From: JACVRU01 sp040902725
GTDB lineage: Bacteria; Actinomycetota; Thermoleophilia; Gaiellales; Gaiellaceae
NCBI GenBank assembly: GCA_040902725.1
Contig: JBBDWU010000019.1
Span: 109,959 to 173,958, forward strand
Reading direction: 5' to 3'
Length of the DNA: 64,000 nt
This document shows positions 32,601 through 40,597 of the stretch, in pieces. The notes under the pieces were generated by a model. The model did not search any database. It was not told where the DNA came from and saw only the letters and a program-made list of their open reading frames with translations. The translations under genes and the position numbers were made by a program. Every line of letters begins with the position of its first letter. Position 1 is the stretch's first letter.

Positions 32601-34199
32601 CTAGCGTGTCCCGGTGCCCCGTAGGCGCACCGTCACCTGGGGGCGGTCGGGATCGCCCGTGGTCAGCCTCAGCGTGCCCGCGTAGGCGCGGCGCGCCGTG
32701 GGCCGGAACGTGACGCGGACCGTGCGTGCGGCGCCGGGCGCGAGCACGACCGGGAGACCGCGGACGGCGAAGGGCGCCCGCGTGGTGCCGATCACGCTCA
32801 GGTCCGCGCCGCCCGCGTTCGTGACCCGGAAGGTGAGCGTCTTCGAGCGGCGCAGCGGCACGCGGCCGAAGGCGAGCGCCGTGCGCGAGACCTGCGCGCG
32901 GCCGGCCAGCGGCTCGATCGCGCCCCGCACGGCCTCGAGCGCGGCGGCGAGGTCGATGCGGGGCCGCACCAGCCCGTTGCGCCCGTCGATGATCGGGGCG
33001 CCGGTCGAGGCGAGCGCATCCTCGATCGCGCCGGCGCTCGCGTCCGGGCGCTCGCCGACGAGAACGGCAACGGCTCCGGCGACGTGCGGGCAGGAGGCCG
33101 AGGTACCGACGAAGCCGCTCACGCCGCCCCCGGCCGCCGCCGTCGTGATCACGGCCCCGGGCGCCAGCAAGTCGAGGGCGGGGCCGCTGTTCGAGAAGCA
33201 GGTGACGCGGTCGGGCGCGGTGGTCGCATCCGTGCAGCCGGTGAACGAGGTGTAGCTGCCGACATCGCCGTCGAAGACCGCGCCGACCGAGACCGCGCCG
33301 CGTACGCACGCGGGGGCGCCGAGCTGCGATGCGCTGCCGGCGTTCCCGGAGGAGGCCACGACCACCGTGCCGCGATCGCGCAGCAGATTGATCGCGGTCG
33401 CGAGCGCCGCTGCTTCCGCGTCGCAGAAGCCGTCATAGAGCCGCGTCGTCGAGAGGCTCATGTTCACGACGCGGACGTCGGGCCGCTCGGAAAGCAACCA
33501 GTCGAGCGCGGAGACGATCTGGGCGGTGCCCGCGAATTCGCCGTTGGCGTCGAGCACGCGGACGGACACGAGCCTGGCGCCCGGGGCAACGCCGACGGGC
33601 GCGAGGCTCCCAGCCCCGGCGACGATGCCGGCGACTCGCGTGCCGTGACCCTCCTCGTCCGAAGCGTCGTCGGACTCGCGTGCGCCGCCGGGGCAGCAGC
33701 CGCTCCCGTTGGGGTTCTGGCAGAAGCAGTGCTGTCCGGCGATGGCCGTGGCGAGGTCGGGATGGGTTGCCTCGATGCCCGAGTCGAGCACGGCGACCGT
33801 CGCGCCGACGCCCGTGAAGCCGGCGGCGTAAGCGGCATCCGCCCTGATCAGCGCGTTGCTCTCGAGGTCGGCCGCGCGGCCAGGGGAATCGCGGTCGGCG
33901 CGCAGGACGTTCGGGTCGGCGCGCAGCTTGGCGAGCCCCGCGGGCGTCGCGAGGCCGGCGAAGCCAGGGACGGCGCGCCAGCGGTAGGCGAGCGTGAACT
34001 CGGCGGCCGAGAGCCGCCCCAGGACGGCGTCCTGGATGGCGGCGACCGACGCGTTCGCGGCCAGAGTCGTCCGCACGGGCCGCAACGTGACCAGGACCGG
34101 CACGCGCTCGGCGACGGGCCGGTCGCGGGCCGCCTCGGCGGGCGCGCCGACCAGGAGCGCGCAGGCGAGGACGGCGAGCGTGAGAGCCCGAAAGGTCAT
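32601..34199 (-). CDS. Secreted subtilisin-like serine protease (S8)
   Basis: Protein of 532 residues with a signal peptide ('FRALTLAVLACALLVGAPAEA'-like start, cleavage after Ala near 23), an inhibitor-like prodomain, and the S8 catalytic triad: Asp in 'VAVLDSGIEATHPD' (about 140), His in 'DEEGHGTRVAGIVAG' (about 185), and Ser in 'GFVGTSASCPHVAGA' (about 370). Eight or so cysteines in the catalytic domain suggest disulfides. The last 100 residues ('ALAFGRVPLRRSKTLTFRVT') form an immunoglobulin-like, ASH-type domain. It is probably an extracellular scavenging protease. Confidence 0.88.
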   Translation of the reverse strand: MTFRALTLAVLACALLVGAPAEAARDRPVAERVPVLVTLRPVRTTLAANASVAAIQDAVLGRLSAAEFTLAYRWRAVPGFAGLATPAGLAKLRADPNVLRADRDSPGRAADLESNALIRADAAYAAGFTGVGATVAVLDSGIEATHPDLATAIAGQHCFCQNPNGSGCCPGGARESDDASDEEGHGTRVAGIVAGAGSLAPVGVAPGARLVSVRVLDANGEFAGTAQIVSALDWLLSERPDVRVVNMSLSTTRLYDGFCDAEAAALATAINLLRDRGTVVVASSGNAGSASQLGAPACVRGAVSVGAVFDGDVGSYTSFTGCTDATTAPDRVTCFSNSGPALDLLAPGAVITTAAAGGGVSGFVGTSASCPHVAGAVAVLVGERPDASAGAIEDALASTGAPIIDGRNGLVRPRIDLAAALEAVRGAIEPLAGRAQVSRTALAFGRVPLRRSKTLTFRVTNAGGADLSVIGTTRAPFAVRGLPVVLAPGAARTVRVTFRPTARRAYAGTLRLTTGDPDRPQVTVRLRGTGTR

Positions 34200-34216
34200 C
34201 CGACTAGGCTAGCCCC

Positions 34217-34663
34217 GTGTCCCGGCGGTTGCTACCCCCCGCCCTGGCGATAGCAGGCGCGGCCCTCCTCGTGGGTCTCTTCGTCGCCTTGCGTCCCGCG
34301 GACGAGGCCGAGCCGACGCCGCCCGTGCCGGCCACGACAGCGGAGACCGGGACGCCGGAGGTCGCGACGACCGAGCCGACGCCTCCTCCTCCGCCGCCGG
34401 TCGCGACGCTTCGAGCCACGATCCGCGATGGCCGCCCGCGCGGCGGAATCCAGCGGCTGACGGTCGAACGGCGGGAGCGAGTACGCATTGTTGTCCGGTC
34501 GGACGTCGCCGATCACGTCCATGTGCACGGCTACGACCTCATGCGCGACGTGGCTCCCGGCCGGCAGGCGACGATCGGCTTCCGGGCGACGATCGTAGGC
34601 CGCTTCGAGATCGAGCTCGAGGACAGCGGCGTGCTGATCGCCGAGCTCGAGGTGCGTCCCTGA
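34217..34663 (+). CDS. Membrane-anchored cupredoxin-like domain protein
   Basis: Protein of 148 residues with an N-terminal membrane anchor ('LLPPALAIAGAALLVGLFVA'), a Pro/Thr-rich linker including six consecutive prolines, and a C-terminal beta-sandwich ('RVRIVVRSDVADHVHVHGYD', 'GFRATIVGRFEIELEDSGVL'). The sandwich looks like a cupredoxin but has no Cys, so a type-1 copper site is unlikely; the His-x-His-x-x-x-Asp pattern could bind metal. It is divergent from the subtilase and directly precedes a polytopic membrane protein, probably as one operon. Confidence 0.65.
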   Translation: MSRRLLPPALAIAGAALLVGLFVALRPADEAEPTPPVPATTAETGTPEVATTEPTPPPPPPVATLRATIRDGRPRGGIQRLTVERRERVRIVVRSDVADHVHVHGYDLMRDVAPGRQATIGFRATIVGRFEIELEDSGVLIAELEVRP

Positions 34664-34704
34664 CCTTCCTCGCCCATGGGATCGGGGGCGTCCGCGACCT
34701 CCCC

Positions 34705-35934
34705 GTGCCGGGCTGGCTGTTCCTCTACGCCGCGAGCGTCGTCCTCGTCGCCTCCTTCGTCGCCCTCGCCACGCTGTGGCGGCGGCCGGTGCTCGAGGCC
34801 GCGGCCGCGGGCCGGCCGCTCCCGGCCGCGTTCCAGCGGATCCTGCTCTCGCGCATCCTCCGCGTGCTCGTCGGGGCGGCGTCGGTAGCCCTTCTCGGTC
34901 TCGTCTCGGCCGCCGCGCTCATCGGGGACGAGCGCGTGCTCGAGAACCTCGCCCCCACGTTCGTCCTGGTGATCTTCTGGGTCGGACTCGTGCCCTTCGT
35001 TGTCGTGTTCGGCAACCTCTGGGCGGTCATCAGCCCGTTCCGGGCGGCGGCGGATGCGGCGGCGTGGGTCGCGGAGCGAGCGGGGATCGAGTGGCGTGTG
35101 GAGCGGTACCCCGAACGGCTCGGCCGCTGGCCGGCGGCCGTCCTCCTCTTCGCGTTCGTCGCCTTCGAGCTCGTATACGAGGATCCGGCCGACGCGCGCG
35201 CGCTCGCGCTCGCAATCTACCTCTATGCGGCGGCGACGTGGCTCGGGATGCTGGTCTTCGGCCGGCGCGCCTGGCTCGATGGCGGCGAGGCGTTCCACGT
35301 CTACTTCGGTCTGCTCGGCCGGATCGCGCCGTTCGGCGTCGTGGACGGACGGATCGTCGCGCGGGCACCGTTGTCCGGCCTGACGACGGTACCGGTGGTG
35401 CCCGGGACGCTTGCCTTCGTGGCCGTGATGCTCGGCTCGGTCGTCTTCGACTCGGTCAGTCGGCTCGGCTGGTGGCTGGACCTCCAGGCCGGCACGGCGG
35501 CGAGCGCGGCCGGGCTGCTCGGCGCGATCCTGCTCGTCGCGGTGGCGTTGCGCCTTGCGGTGGCCGCCGGCGGCGCCCGCGCCGACGACTTCGTCACGAG
35601 CCTCGTCCCCGTCGCGCTCGCGTACGTCCTCGCGCACTACTTCAGCCTGCTGATCCTGCAGGGTCAATACCTCGTCCCGCTCGTCTCCGACCCGCTCGGC
35701 CGCGGCTGGGACCTGCTCGGGACAGCCGGCTACGTGCCGAACCTCGGCCTGCTGACACCGAACGTGACCTGGTACGTGCAGGTCGCGGCGCTCGTCCTCG
35801 GCCACGTCGGTGGGCTCGTCGTCGCGCACGACCGGGCCGTCGCGTCCGGTCGTGGCGTCCGCAGCCAGTACGCGATGCTCGTGCTGATGGTGTTCTTCAC
35901 CGTCGGCGGGCTACGGCTGCTGGCGTCGGACTAG
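34705..35934 (+). CDS. Polytopic membrane protein of unknown function
   Basis: About 409 residues with roughly ten membrane helices. The GTG at 34705 gives a start directly before helix 1 ('LFLYAASVVLVASFVALATL'), but the same frame is open back to a CTG at 34660 overlapping the upstream stop, and those residues ('LTFLAHGIGGVRDLPVPGW') look like a genuine conserved N-terminus, so the real protein may be about 15 residues longer. I recall similar actinobacterial proteins beginning 'AHG-G--DLP-P-W' that databases sometimes label fenitrothion hydrolase; I do not regard that name as evidence of function. Confidence 0.65.
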   Translation: MPGWLFLYAASVVLVASFVALATLWRRPVLEAAAAGRPLPAAFQRILLSRILRVLVGAASVALLGLVSAAALIGDERVLENLAPTFVLVIFWVGLVPFVVVFGNLWAVISPFRAAADAAAWVAERAGIEWRVERYPERLGRWPAAVLLFAFVAFELVYEDPADARALALAIYLYAAATWLGMLVFGRRAWLDGGEAFHVYFGLLGRIAPFGVVDGRIVARAPLSGLTTVPVVPGTLAFVAVMLGSVVFDSVSRLGWWLDLQAGTAASAAGLLGAILLVAVALRLAVAAGGARADDFVTSLVPVALAYVLAHYFSLLILQGQYLVPLVSDPLGRGWDLLGTAGYVPNLGLLTPNVTWYVQVAALVLGHVGGLVVAHDRAVASGRGVRSQYAMLVLMVFFTVGGLRLLASD

Positions 35935-35947
35935 CCGGGGGCGTCGA

Positions 35948-35974
35948 GGACCCGGCCCGAGACGGGCCGGGTCC
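35948..35974. terminator. Strong bidirectional terminator hairpin
   Basis: A perfect 12-base stem (GGACCCGGCCCG with its complement) and an AGA loop lie exactly between the stops of two convergent genes (35934 and 35985). The stem is all but one or two pairs G-C. It is well placed to end transcription from both sides, although no T-run is present. Confidence 0.75.
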
Positions 35975-35984
35975 CGCGCGCTCG

Positions 35985-36530
35985 CTACTCGTCGTTGTCG
36001 TTGACCTGGCCCCGGATCTCGCCCTCGGGGTACGCGGTGGAGTGGACGTTCACGTAGACGGCGCCCGCACGCAGGGCGCGCACGAACTCGGCGAACTCCG
36101 TCGCCGCGACGCCCTGGTCGGCCGGGCCGATGACGTCGGCGGCCGTCCAGGTGCCCTCGACCGTACCGCCGGGCGTCGGGCAGGCGGGCTTCGGGCCGCC
36201 GCAGAAGAACCCGAAGACGCCGGCGCCCACGTGGCGCTGGGCGAAGTGCGGATGCGCCTGCGTCACCGTGCCGCCCTCGATCCCGGAGTACGTGAGCGTG
36301 AACTCGAGCCGCGGCGGGTCGTCCTTGAGCTTGGCCCGGAAGAGCCCTTCGGCGACCGTCGACACCGAGCCCGTGCTGCCGGAGCCGGGTCCGCCGACGA
36401 CCTCGTTGTAGCCGTTCAGCTCCGCCTTGAAGTCCTTCTTGCCTCCGCCGCTGCCCGCCAGCGGAGCCAGTGCCGCGAGCACCGCCGCCAACCCGGCGGC
36501 GAGGAGCGGCAGGATCAGTCTCTTCTTCAT
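35985..36530 (-). CDS. Secreted CHRD-domain protein
   Basis: Protein of 181 residues. The start ATG 36530 ('MKKRLILPLLAAGLAAVLAA') gives a classic signal peptide and follows a purine-rich site (AAGGGAGATCC). The mature part is a CHRD domain: 'FKAELNGYNEVVGGPGSGST', 'LEFTLTYSGIEGGTVTQAHP', 'VYVNVHSTAYPEGEIRGQV'. CHRD domains are beta-sandwich modules found in chordin and in bacterial extracellular proteins; the ligand is unknown. A second, broken CHRD gene is present at 52490. Confidence 0.8.
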   Translation of the reverse strand: MKKRLILPLLAAGLAAVLAALAPLAGSGGGKKDFKAELNGYNEVVGGPGSGSTGSVSTVAEGLFRAKLKDDPPRLEFTLTYSGIEGGTVTQAHPHFAQRHVGAGVFGFFCGGPKPACPTPGGTVEGTWTAADVIGPADQGVAATEFAEFVRALRAGAVYVNVHSTAYPEGEIRGQVNDNDE

Positions 36531-36602
36531 GGATCTCCCTTCCTCACCCATGGACCGGTCGTAAGAGCAGTACGGCGTCGGGCGCGGACCGGATTCGACG
36601 GC

Positions 36603-36878
36603 CTAGTCGACGAGCGTGCCGTCCTCGACGTCGTGATCGGGGTGGAGGAGCACGAGCCCGTGGCCGTGCGACTGGGCGGCGAGGATCCGCACTTCGTCGG
36701 CCTCCCGCCGGCAGATCACCTGAGCGCCGACCAGTTCGGCTGGCTCGTAGGCTCCGGTCGAGAGCACGACCTCGTGGCAGCCGTGCGTGCCCAGGTCGAC
36801 CGTCAGCAGGTACGACGGCGCCCGCGCGCCCGGATGCTCGTCCACGGCGACGATGCGGCCCACCGCGAGCTCCGTCAT
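36603..36878 (-). CDS. CsaA-like tRNA-binding domain protein
   Basis: Small OB-fold protein of 91 residues: 'LAVGRIVAVDEHPGARAPSY', 'LTVDLGTHGCHEVV', 'ELVGAQVICRREADEVRILA', 'GLVLLHPDHDVEDGTLV'. This order matches CsaA and the tRNA-binding (EMAP/Arc1p) domain, including the 'ARxPSY-L-VDLG' stretch. CsaA has been described as a secretion-related chaperone and as a structure-specific tRNA binder. The start overlaps the stop of the transporter gene (ATGA). Confidence 0.75.
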   Translation of the reverse strand: MTELAVGRIVAVDEHPGARAPSYLLTVDLGTHGCHEVVLSTGAYEPAELVGAQVICRREADEVRILAAQSHGHGLVLLHPDHDVEDGTLVD

Positions 36879-37327
36879 GCCTTGTGGAGCGACAGCGCCG
36901 CCCCGATCCCGAGGAGCACGATTCCGAGCGCGCGCGGCCAGCCGATGGGGATGCGGTCGAGGCCGAGCAGCCCGAAGTGGTCGATCAGGGCCCCGCTGAC
37001 CAGGTTGCCGCCGATCAGGATCCCGAGCGTGGCCGCGATCCCGATCCGCGGGCCCGCAACGGTCATCGCGAGGATGATGAAGAGGCTGATCGCACCACCC
37101 GTCCACAGCCAGGCCGGCTCGCGGAGCGTGTCGCGGATCCCGCCGAGGCTCGAGCCGGACGCATAGAGGACGACGATCCCGAGCACGAACGCGACGACTC
37201 CGGAGAGCGCGATGGCCGGGAAGACCCCGGCCCGCTCCCCGAGCTCGCTCATCACGGCGATCTGGACCGCACCGGAGAGGCCGGCGGTCGCCGACAGCGC
37301 GACGGCGAGCGTCGTGCCGCCCGTCAA
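36875..37327 (-). CDS. DMT-superfamily (YdcZ/DUF606-type) small transporter
   Basis: Protein of 150 residues with five hydrophobic helices and the half-size layout of YdcZ/DUF606 proteins: 'LSGAVQIAVMSELGERAG', 'FPAIALSGVVAFVLGIVVLY', 'AWLWTGGAISLFIILAMTVA', 'IGIAATLGILIGGNLVSGAL'. These probably function as dimers; substrate unknown. It overlaps the VOC gene stop upstream and the CsaA-like start downstream by four bases each, giving a three-gene operon. Confidence 0.75.
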   Translation of the reverse strand: MTGGTTLAVALSATAGLSGAVQIAVMSELGERAGVFPAIALSGVVAFVLGIVVLYASGSSLGGIRDTLREPAWLWTGGAISLFIILAMTVAGPRIGIAATLGILIGGNLVSGALIDHFGLLGLDRIPIGWPRALGIVLLGIGAALSLHKA

Positions 37328-37677
37328 GCGGCGGCTTGGTCGCTCTGCCAGAGGTGGAAGGACGTGCCTTCGGTGTCCTTGCAGGCGGCGTACCAGCCCA
37401 TCCCCGGCACCGGCGACTTCTCCTCGGCCGAGCCGCCGAGCTCGCTCACGCGGGCGCGCGCGCCGTCGATGTCGGCCACCGAGAAGTAGACCCTAGGCGA
37501 CGTCTCGCCGCTCTCGGTCCCGAAGACCGCCCCGCCCAGCTGGTCGCTGAACTGGGTCATGTGGTAGTCGGCCTCGGCAAACGACTCGAACTTCCAGCCG
37601 AACAGCGAGCCGTAGAACTCCTTCGACCGCGCGCTGTCCTTCGCGGGCAGCTCGACGTGAACAGGCTTCCCCTCCAT
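37324..37677 (-). CDS. VOC-family protein
   Basis: Protein of 117 residues with the glyoxalase/bleomycin-resistance fold: 'HVELPAKDSARSKEFYGSLF' then 'GWKFESFAEADYHMTQFSDQ' and 'PRVYFSVADIDGARARVSEL'. It ends 'DTEGTSFHLWQSD', where the final Glu-type ligand of metal VOC enzymes is not obvious, suggesting a binding or divergent enzyme. AAAGGAG lies seven to ten bases upstream of ATG 37677. First gene of the three-gene leftward operon. Confidence 0.8.
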   Translation of the reverse strand: MEGKPVHVELPAKDSARSKEFYGSLFGWKFESFAEADYHMTQFSDQLGGAVFGTESGETSPRVYFSVADIDGARARVSELGGSAEEKSPVPGMGWYAACKDTEGTSFHLWQSDQAAA

Positions 37678-37746
37678 CTTCCGCTCCTTTCGATCGGCTG
37701 AAGCCGACGCTATACGCTCACCGGCCTAAGACGAAAGGGGGATTGA

Positions 37747-38025
37747 ATGGTTCGCGCGTTCGTGGTGTACGAGGGTGAGGTGGATCCCGACCGCTTCGAG
37801 CAGCACGCCGAGCTTTGCCGGAAGGTCGAGGGCGCCACCTTCCGTCACGGCCCTGTCTTCGCCGCCCCCATGGGCGAGCCGCGCTTCAAGCACTACGCCG
37901 AGTGGGAGTTCGCGGACATGGACGCTTTCAAGGCGGCCGCGCGCACCCAGGAGTTCATGGCCACCGGCCAGGACGCCATGGAGATGGGCGTGCCGTTCGT
38001 CGTGAGCTTCGCCGAGATCCATTGA
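37747..38025 (+). CDS. Small alpha/beta-barrel-like conserved protein
   Basis: Protein of 92 residues: 'MVRAFVVYEGEVDPDRFEQH', a central 'FRHGPVFAAPMGEPRFKHYA' and a C-terminal strand 'MGVPFVVSFAEIH'. The strand-helix-strand pattern is like dimeric alpha-beta barrel (EthD/YCII-like) proteins, but I cannot assign a family. AAAGGGGGATTGA precedes the ATG. Its TGA overlaps the TTG start of the crotonase gene, so it may be a partner in a CoA-thioester pathway. Confidence 0.6.
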   Translation: MVRAFVVYEGEVDPDRFEQHAELCRKVEGATFRHGPVFAAPMGEPRFKHYAEWEFADMDAFKAAARTQEFMATGQDAMEMGVPFVVSFAEIH

Positions 38026-38831
38026 CCGAGCAGTCCCGCCCCGAGCCGCGCTCACCCGAGGAGCTCGGCTTCGAGACGATCGTCTACGAGAAGGCGCCCC
38101 CCCGGGCGACCATCCGGCTCAACCGGCCGGAGGTGCTGAACGCGTTCGACTTCCGCATGCTGAGGGAGATCGCGCGCGCGTGCGAGGACGCGTCCTGGGA
38201 CGACGAGATCCGCGTCGTCGTGGTGACGGGGACGGGCCGGGCCTTCTGCGTCGGCGCCGACCTCAAGTCGTGGGGCGCCGACCTGGTTGGCAAGCCGACC
38301 GAGTATTGGAAGTGGTTTGGCGCCTTCAAGGACATGCACGACCGGTTGCGGGAGATCGGCAAGCCGACCCTCGCGCGCGTCAACGGCATCGCCGTCGGCG
38401 GCGGCAACGAGCTGCAGATGGCGTGCGACCTGGCGGTGATGGCGGACGACGCCTTCATCCGCCACGTCGGGCTCGAGCACGGCTCCGTGCCGGCCGGGGG
38501 CGCGACGCAATGGCTGCCGATCATGGTCGGCGACCGCCGCGCACGCGAGATCGTGCTGCTCTGCGAGGAGTTGCCGGCGGCCAAGGCGGCCGAGTGGGGG
38601 CTCGTCAACTGGGCCGTCCCGGCGGCCGAGCTCGACGCGAAGGTCGACGAGTTGGTGGAGAAGCTCGCGGCAAAGCTGCCGCAGACGACCCGCTACGCGA
38701 AGCAGCAGCTCAACTGGTGGCGTGACCTCTCCTGGCACGAGACCGTCGGGCACGCGCGCGAATGGCTCGCGCTCTCGATGCTCGGCGACGAGGCGCAGGA
38801 CGCGATCAAGCGCTTCCTCGAAAAGCGTTAG
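38022..38831 (+). CDS. Enoyl-CoA hydratase/isomerase family protein
   Basis: Crotonase-fold enzyme of 269 residues starting at a TTG that overlaps the upstream stop. The oxyanion-hole segments are 'AFCVGADLKSWGADL' and 'VNGIAVGGGNELQMACDLAV'. One position that carries a catalytic Glu in classical hydratases falls in 'HVGLEHGSVPAGGATQWLPI'. It acts on a CoA thioester; whether hydratase, isomerase or hydrolase is not decidable. It is near a PaaG-like gene (40598), so phenylacetate or other aromatic degradation is plausible. The 3' end overlaps a convergent phosphotransferase by 26 bases. Confidence 0.8.
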   Translation: MTEQSRPEPRSPEELGFETIVYEKAPPRATIRLNRPEVLNAFDFRMLREIARACEDASWDDEIRVVVVTGTGRAFCVGADLKSWGADLVGKPTEYWKWFGAFKDMHDRLREIGKPTLARVNGIAVGGGNELQMACDLAVMADDAFIRHVGLEHGSVPAGGATQWLPIMVGDRRAREIVLLCEELPAAKAAEWGLVNWAVPAAELDAKVDELVEKLAAKLPQTTRYAKQQLNWWRDLSWHETVGHAREWLALSMLGDEAQDAIKRFLEKR

Positions 38832-39651
38832 CGCGCAGCCAGTCGAGGCGCTCGCGGAAAGGCGTGTCCGCCAGGTCGGCCCGGCGCGGCAGCGCGATCA
38901 GCATCGACGCGTAGACCCAGGCCGCATAGAGCGGCAGCAGGGCGTCGACCAGCTCGTCGTCGTGCCCGCCGTAGGCCGCGAGCGCCTCGCGCGCGGGCGG
39001 GTAGCCGCCGTGCGCCCGGTCGCGGAGCATCAGCGCGGCGAGGTCGTACTCCCGCGCCCCGCGGCAGGCGCATTCGAAGTCGTGCCAGAGCGGGCCTGCC
39101 GCCGAGGGCAGGCAGTTGCCGAGGTGCGCGTCGCCGTGCAGCGCCTGGCCTTCGACCCGTGGCGCGGCCGCGGCCACCTCGCGCAGCAGATCGACGTCGT
39201 CCGAGGGCTCGAGGGCGTCGAGCATGGCGGCCAGGTCGTCCGGATGCCCGGCGGGGCCGAGGGGGCCGTCGTAGTCGGCGAGTGTCTCGTGGATCTCCCG
39301 CAGCCGCCGGCCCGCGGCGCGCGCGTCGCGCTCGCCCTGCTCCTCGACGTAGCGCCAGAAGGTCACGATCCGCCCGCCGTGGCGATGGGGCCCGGGGTCG
39401 AGCCCGTCGGCGGGCGGGATCACGGCGGCGCCGGCCCGCGCGGCGTGAGCTGCGACGTCGAGCTCGCGGACGACGTCCTCCGGGTCCGGGCCCTGCGGAT
39501 AGGGGATCGTGGTCGAGACACGCGCCACGATCCCGTGCGGCCGGAGGTGGACGAGGACGTGCCAGGCCTCACGGAGGACTACCGGGTCGTCGGAATCCAG
39601 GCCCTGCTCGCGCGCGACGGCCAGCGCCGTCGCGACCGCGTCAGATTGCAA
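38806..39651 (-). CDS. Aminoglycoside phosphotransferase (APH)-family kinase
   Basis: Small kinase-fold protein of 281 residues starting at TTG, overlapping the HtrA stop by 11 bases. The catalytic loop is 'GQALHGDAHLGNCLPSA' and the metal Asp is in 'PLWHDFECACRGAREYDLAA'. The family phosphorylates small molecules (aminoglycosides, choline, homoserine, sugars), so antibiotic resistance should not be assumed. The N-terminal nucleotide-binding lobe ('VLREAWHVLVHLRPHGIVAR') is short. Confidence 0.75.
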   Translation of the reverse strand: MQSDAVATALAVAREQGLDSDDPVVLREAWHVLVHLRPHGIVARVSTTIPYPQGPDPEDVVRELDVAAHAARAGAAVIPPADGLDPGPHRHGGRIVTFWRYVEEQGERDARAAGRRLREIHETLADYDGPLGPAGHPDDLAAMLDALEPSDDVDLLREVAAAAPRVEGQALHGDAHLGNCLPSAAGPLWHDFECACRGAREYDLAALMLRDRAHGGYPPAREALAAYGGHDDELVDALLPLYAAWVYASMLIALPRRADLADTPFRERLDWLRANAFRGSA

Positions 39652-40574
39652 GCTCGTCCGGCACGAGCGTCAGCTCGAGCTCGCTGCCCTCGCGCACGAC
39701 CGACACGAGCAGCTCCCGCCCGATCGCGGCGCCGACGAGCACCCGCTGGAGGTCGCCGACGCGCGTGACCGGCTCGCCGTCGAGCTCGACAACGATGTCC
39801 TCCGGCCGGAGGCCCGCCCGCGCGGCCGGCCCGCCCGGCGAAGACGTCGACGACCTCGACGCCTGCATCGCGCCCCAGCGTCGCGGCCACCCGGGGCGGC
39901 AGCGGCCGCGGGCCGACGGAGACCCCGAGGGTCGCGCGGCGATAGCGGCCCTCGCTCATCAGCGAGCCGACGATCGCGCGTGTGCCCTCGTTGATCGGGA
40001 CGGCGAGCCCAAGACCTACGCCGGCGACGGCCGTGTTGACCCCGACCACGCAGCCGCGTCCGTCCGCGAGTGCCCCGCCGGAGTTGCCGGGATTGAGGGC
40101 GGCATCGGTCTGGATCACGTTCTCGACGATGCGCCCGGGCCTCGTCGGCAGCGAGCGGCCGAGGGCCGAGACGACGCCGGCGGTCACCGACCAGCTGAAG
40201 CCGTAGGGGTTGCCGATCGCGACCACGAGCTGCCCGACCCGCAGGCCGTCGGCGTCGCCGAGCGTGGCGGGCACGAGGTCGCCCGCCTCGGCCCGCAGCA
40301 CCGCCAGGTCGGAGAGAGGATCGGCGCCGACCACCTCGGCCGGGAGGTCGCGGCCGTCCACGAGGGCGACGCGCACGGAGCGCGCCCGGTCGACGACGTG
40401 CGCGGAGGTCAGCAGGAAGCCGTCGGTGCTGATGACGACGGCGCTGCCGGCGCCGCGAGCTCCGCGGCGGACGCTCGCCACCGAGGGCGCCAGCTTCTCC
40501 GCGACGCCGCTCACCGTCCGCGAGTAGGCGTCCAGCGCCTCCTGCTCGTCCGAGACGAACGTCAGCTCGCCCAC
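39641..40574 (-). pseudogene. HtrA/Deg-type serine protease with PDZ domain, apparent frameshift
   Basis: GTG start at 40574. The trypsin-like domain has the triad: His in 'LLTSAHVVDRARSVRV', Asp in 'DPLSDLAVLRAEAG' and Ser in 'DAALNPGNSGGALADG'. A PDZ domain follows but the frame breaks at 39829-39840, in a GGGCGGG-type run. After removing one base it continues 'GPAARAGLRPEDIVVELDGE' and ends 'LVPDELAI'. The span of 934 bases is one more than a multiple of three, fitting one extra base. Without the shift the protein would be about 310 residues. No signal peptide or membrane segment is visible, unusual for HtrA. Confidence 0.75.
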
Positions 40575-40597
40575 GAGGCGACTGTAGCCAACGGGTT

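Noticed and set aside
34705..35934. Annotation as fenitrothion hydrolase.
   Set aside because: Similar membrane proteins carry that label in databases as I recall, but no hydrolase motif is visible here.
38806..39651. Antibiotic resistance by aminoglycoside phosphotransferase.
   Set aside because: The APH fold covers many small-molecule kinases; nothing in the sequence or context points to an aminoglycoside substrate.
39829..39840. Programmed frameshift in the HtrA-type gene.
   Set aside because: The site is a G/C run typical of consensus errors, and similar breaks occur in unrelated genes of the window.
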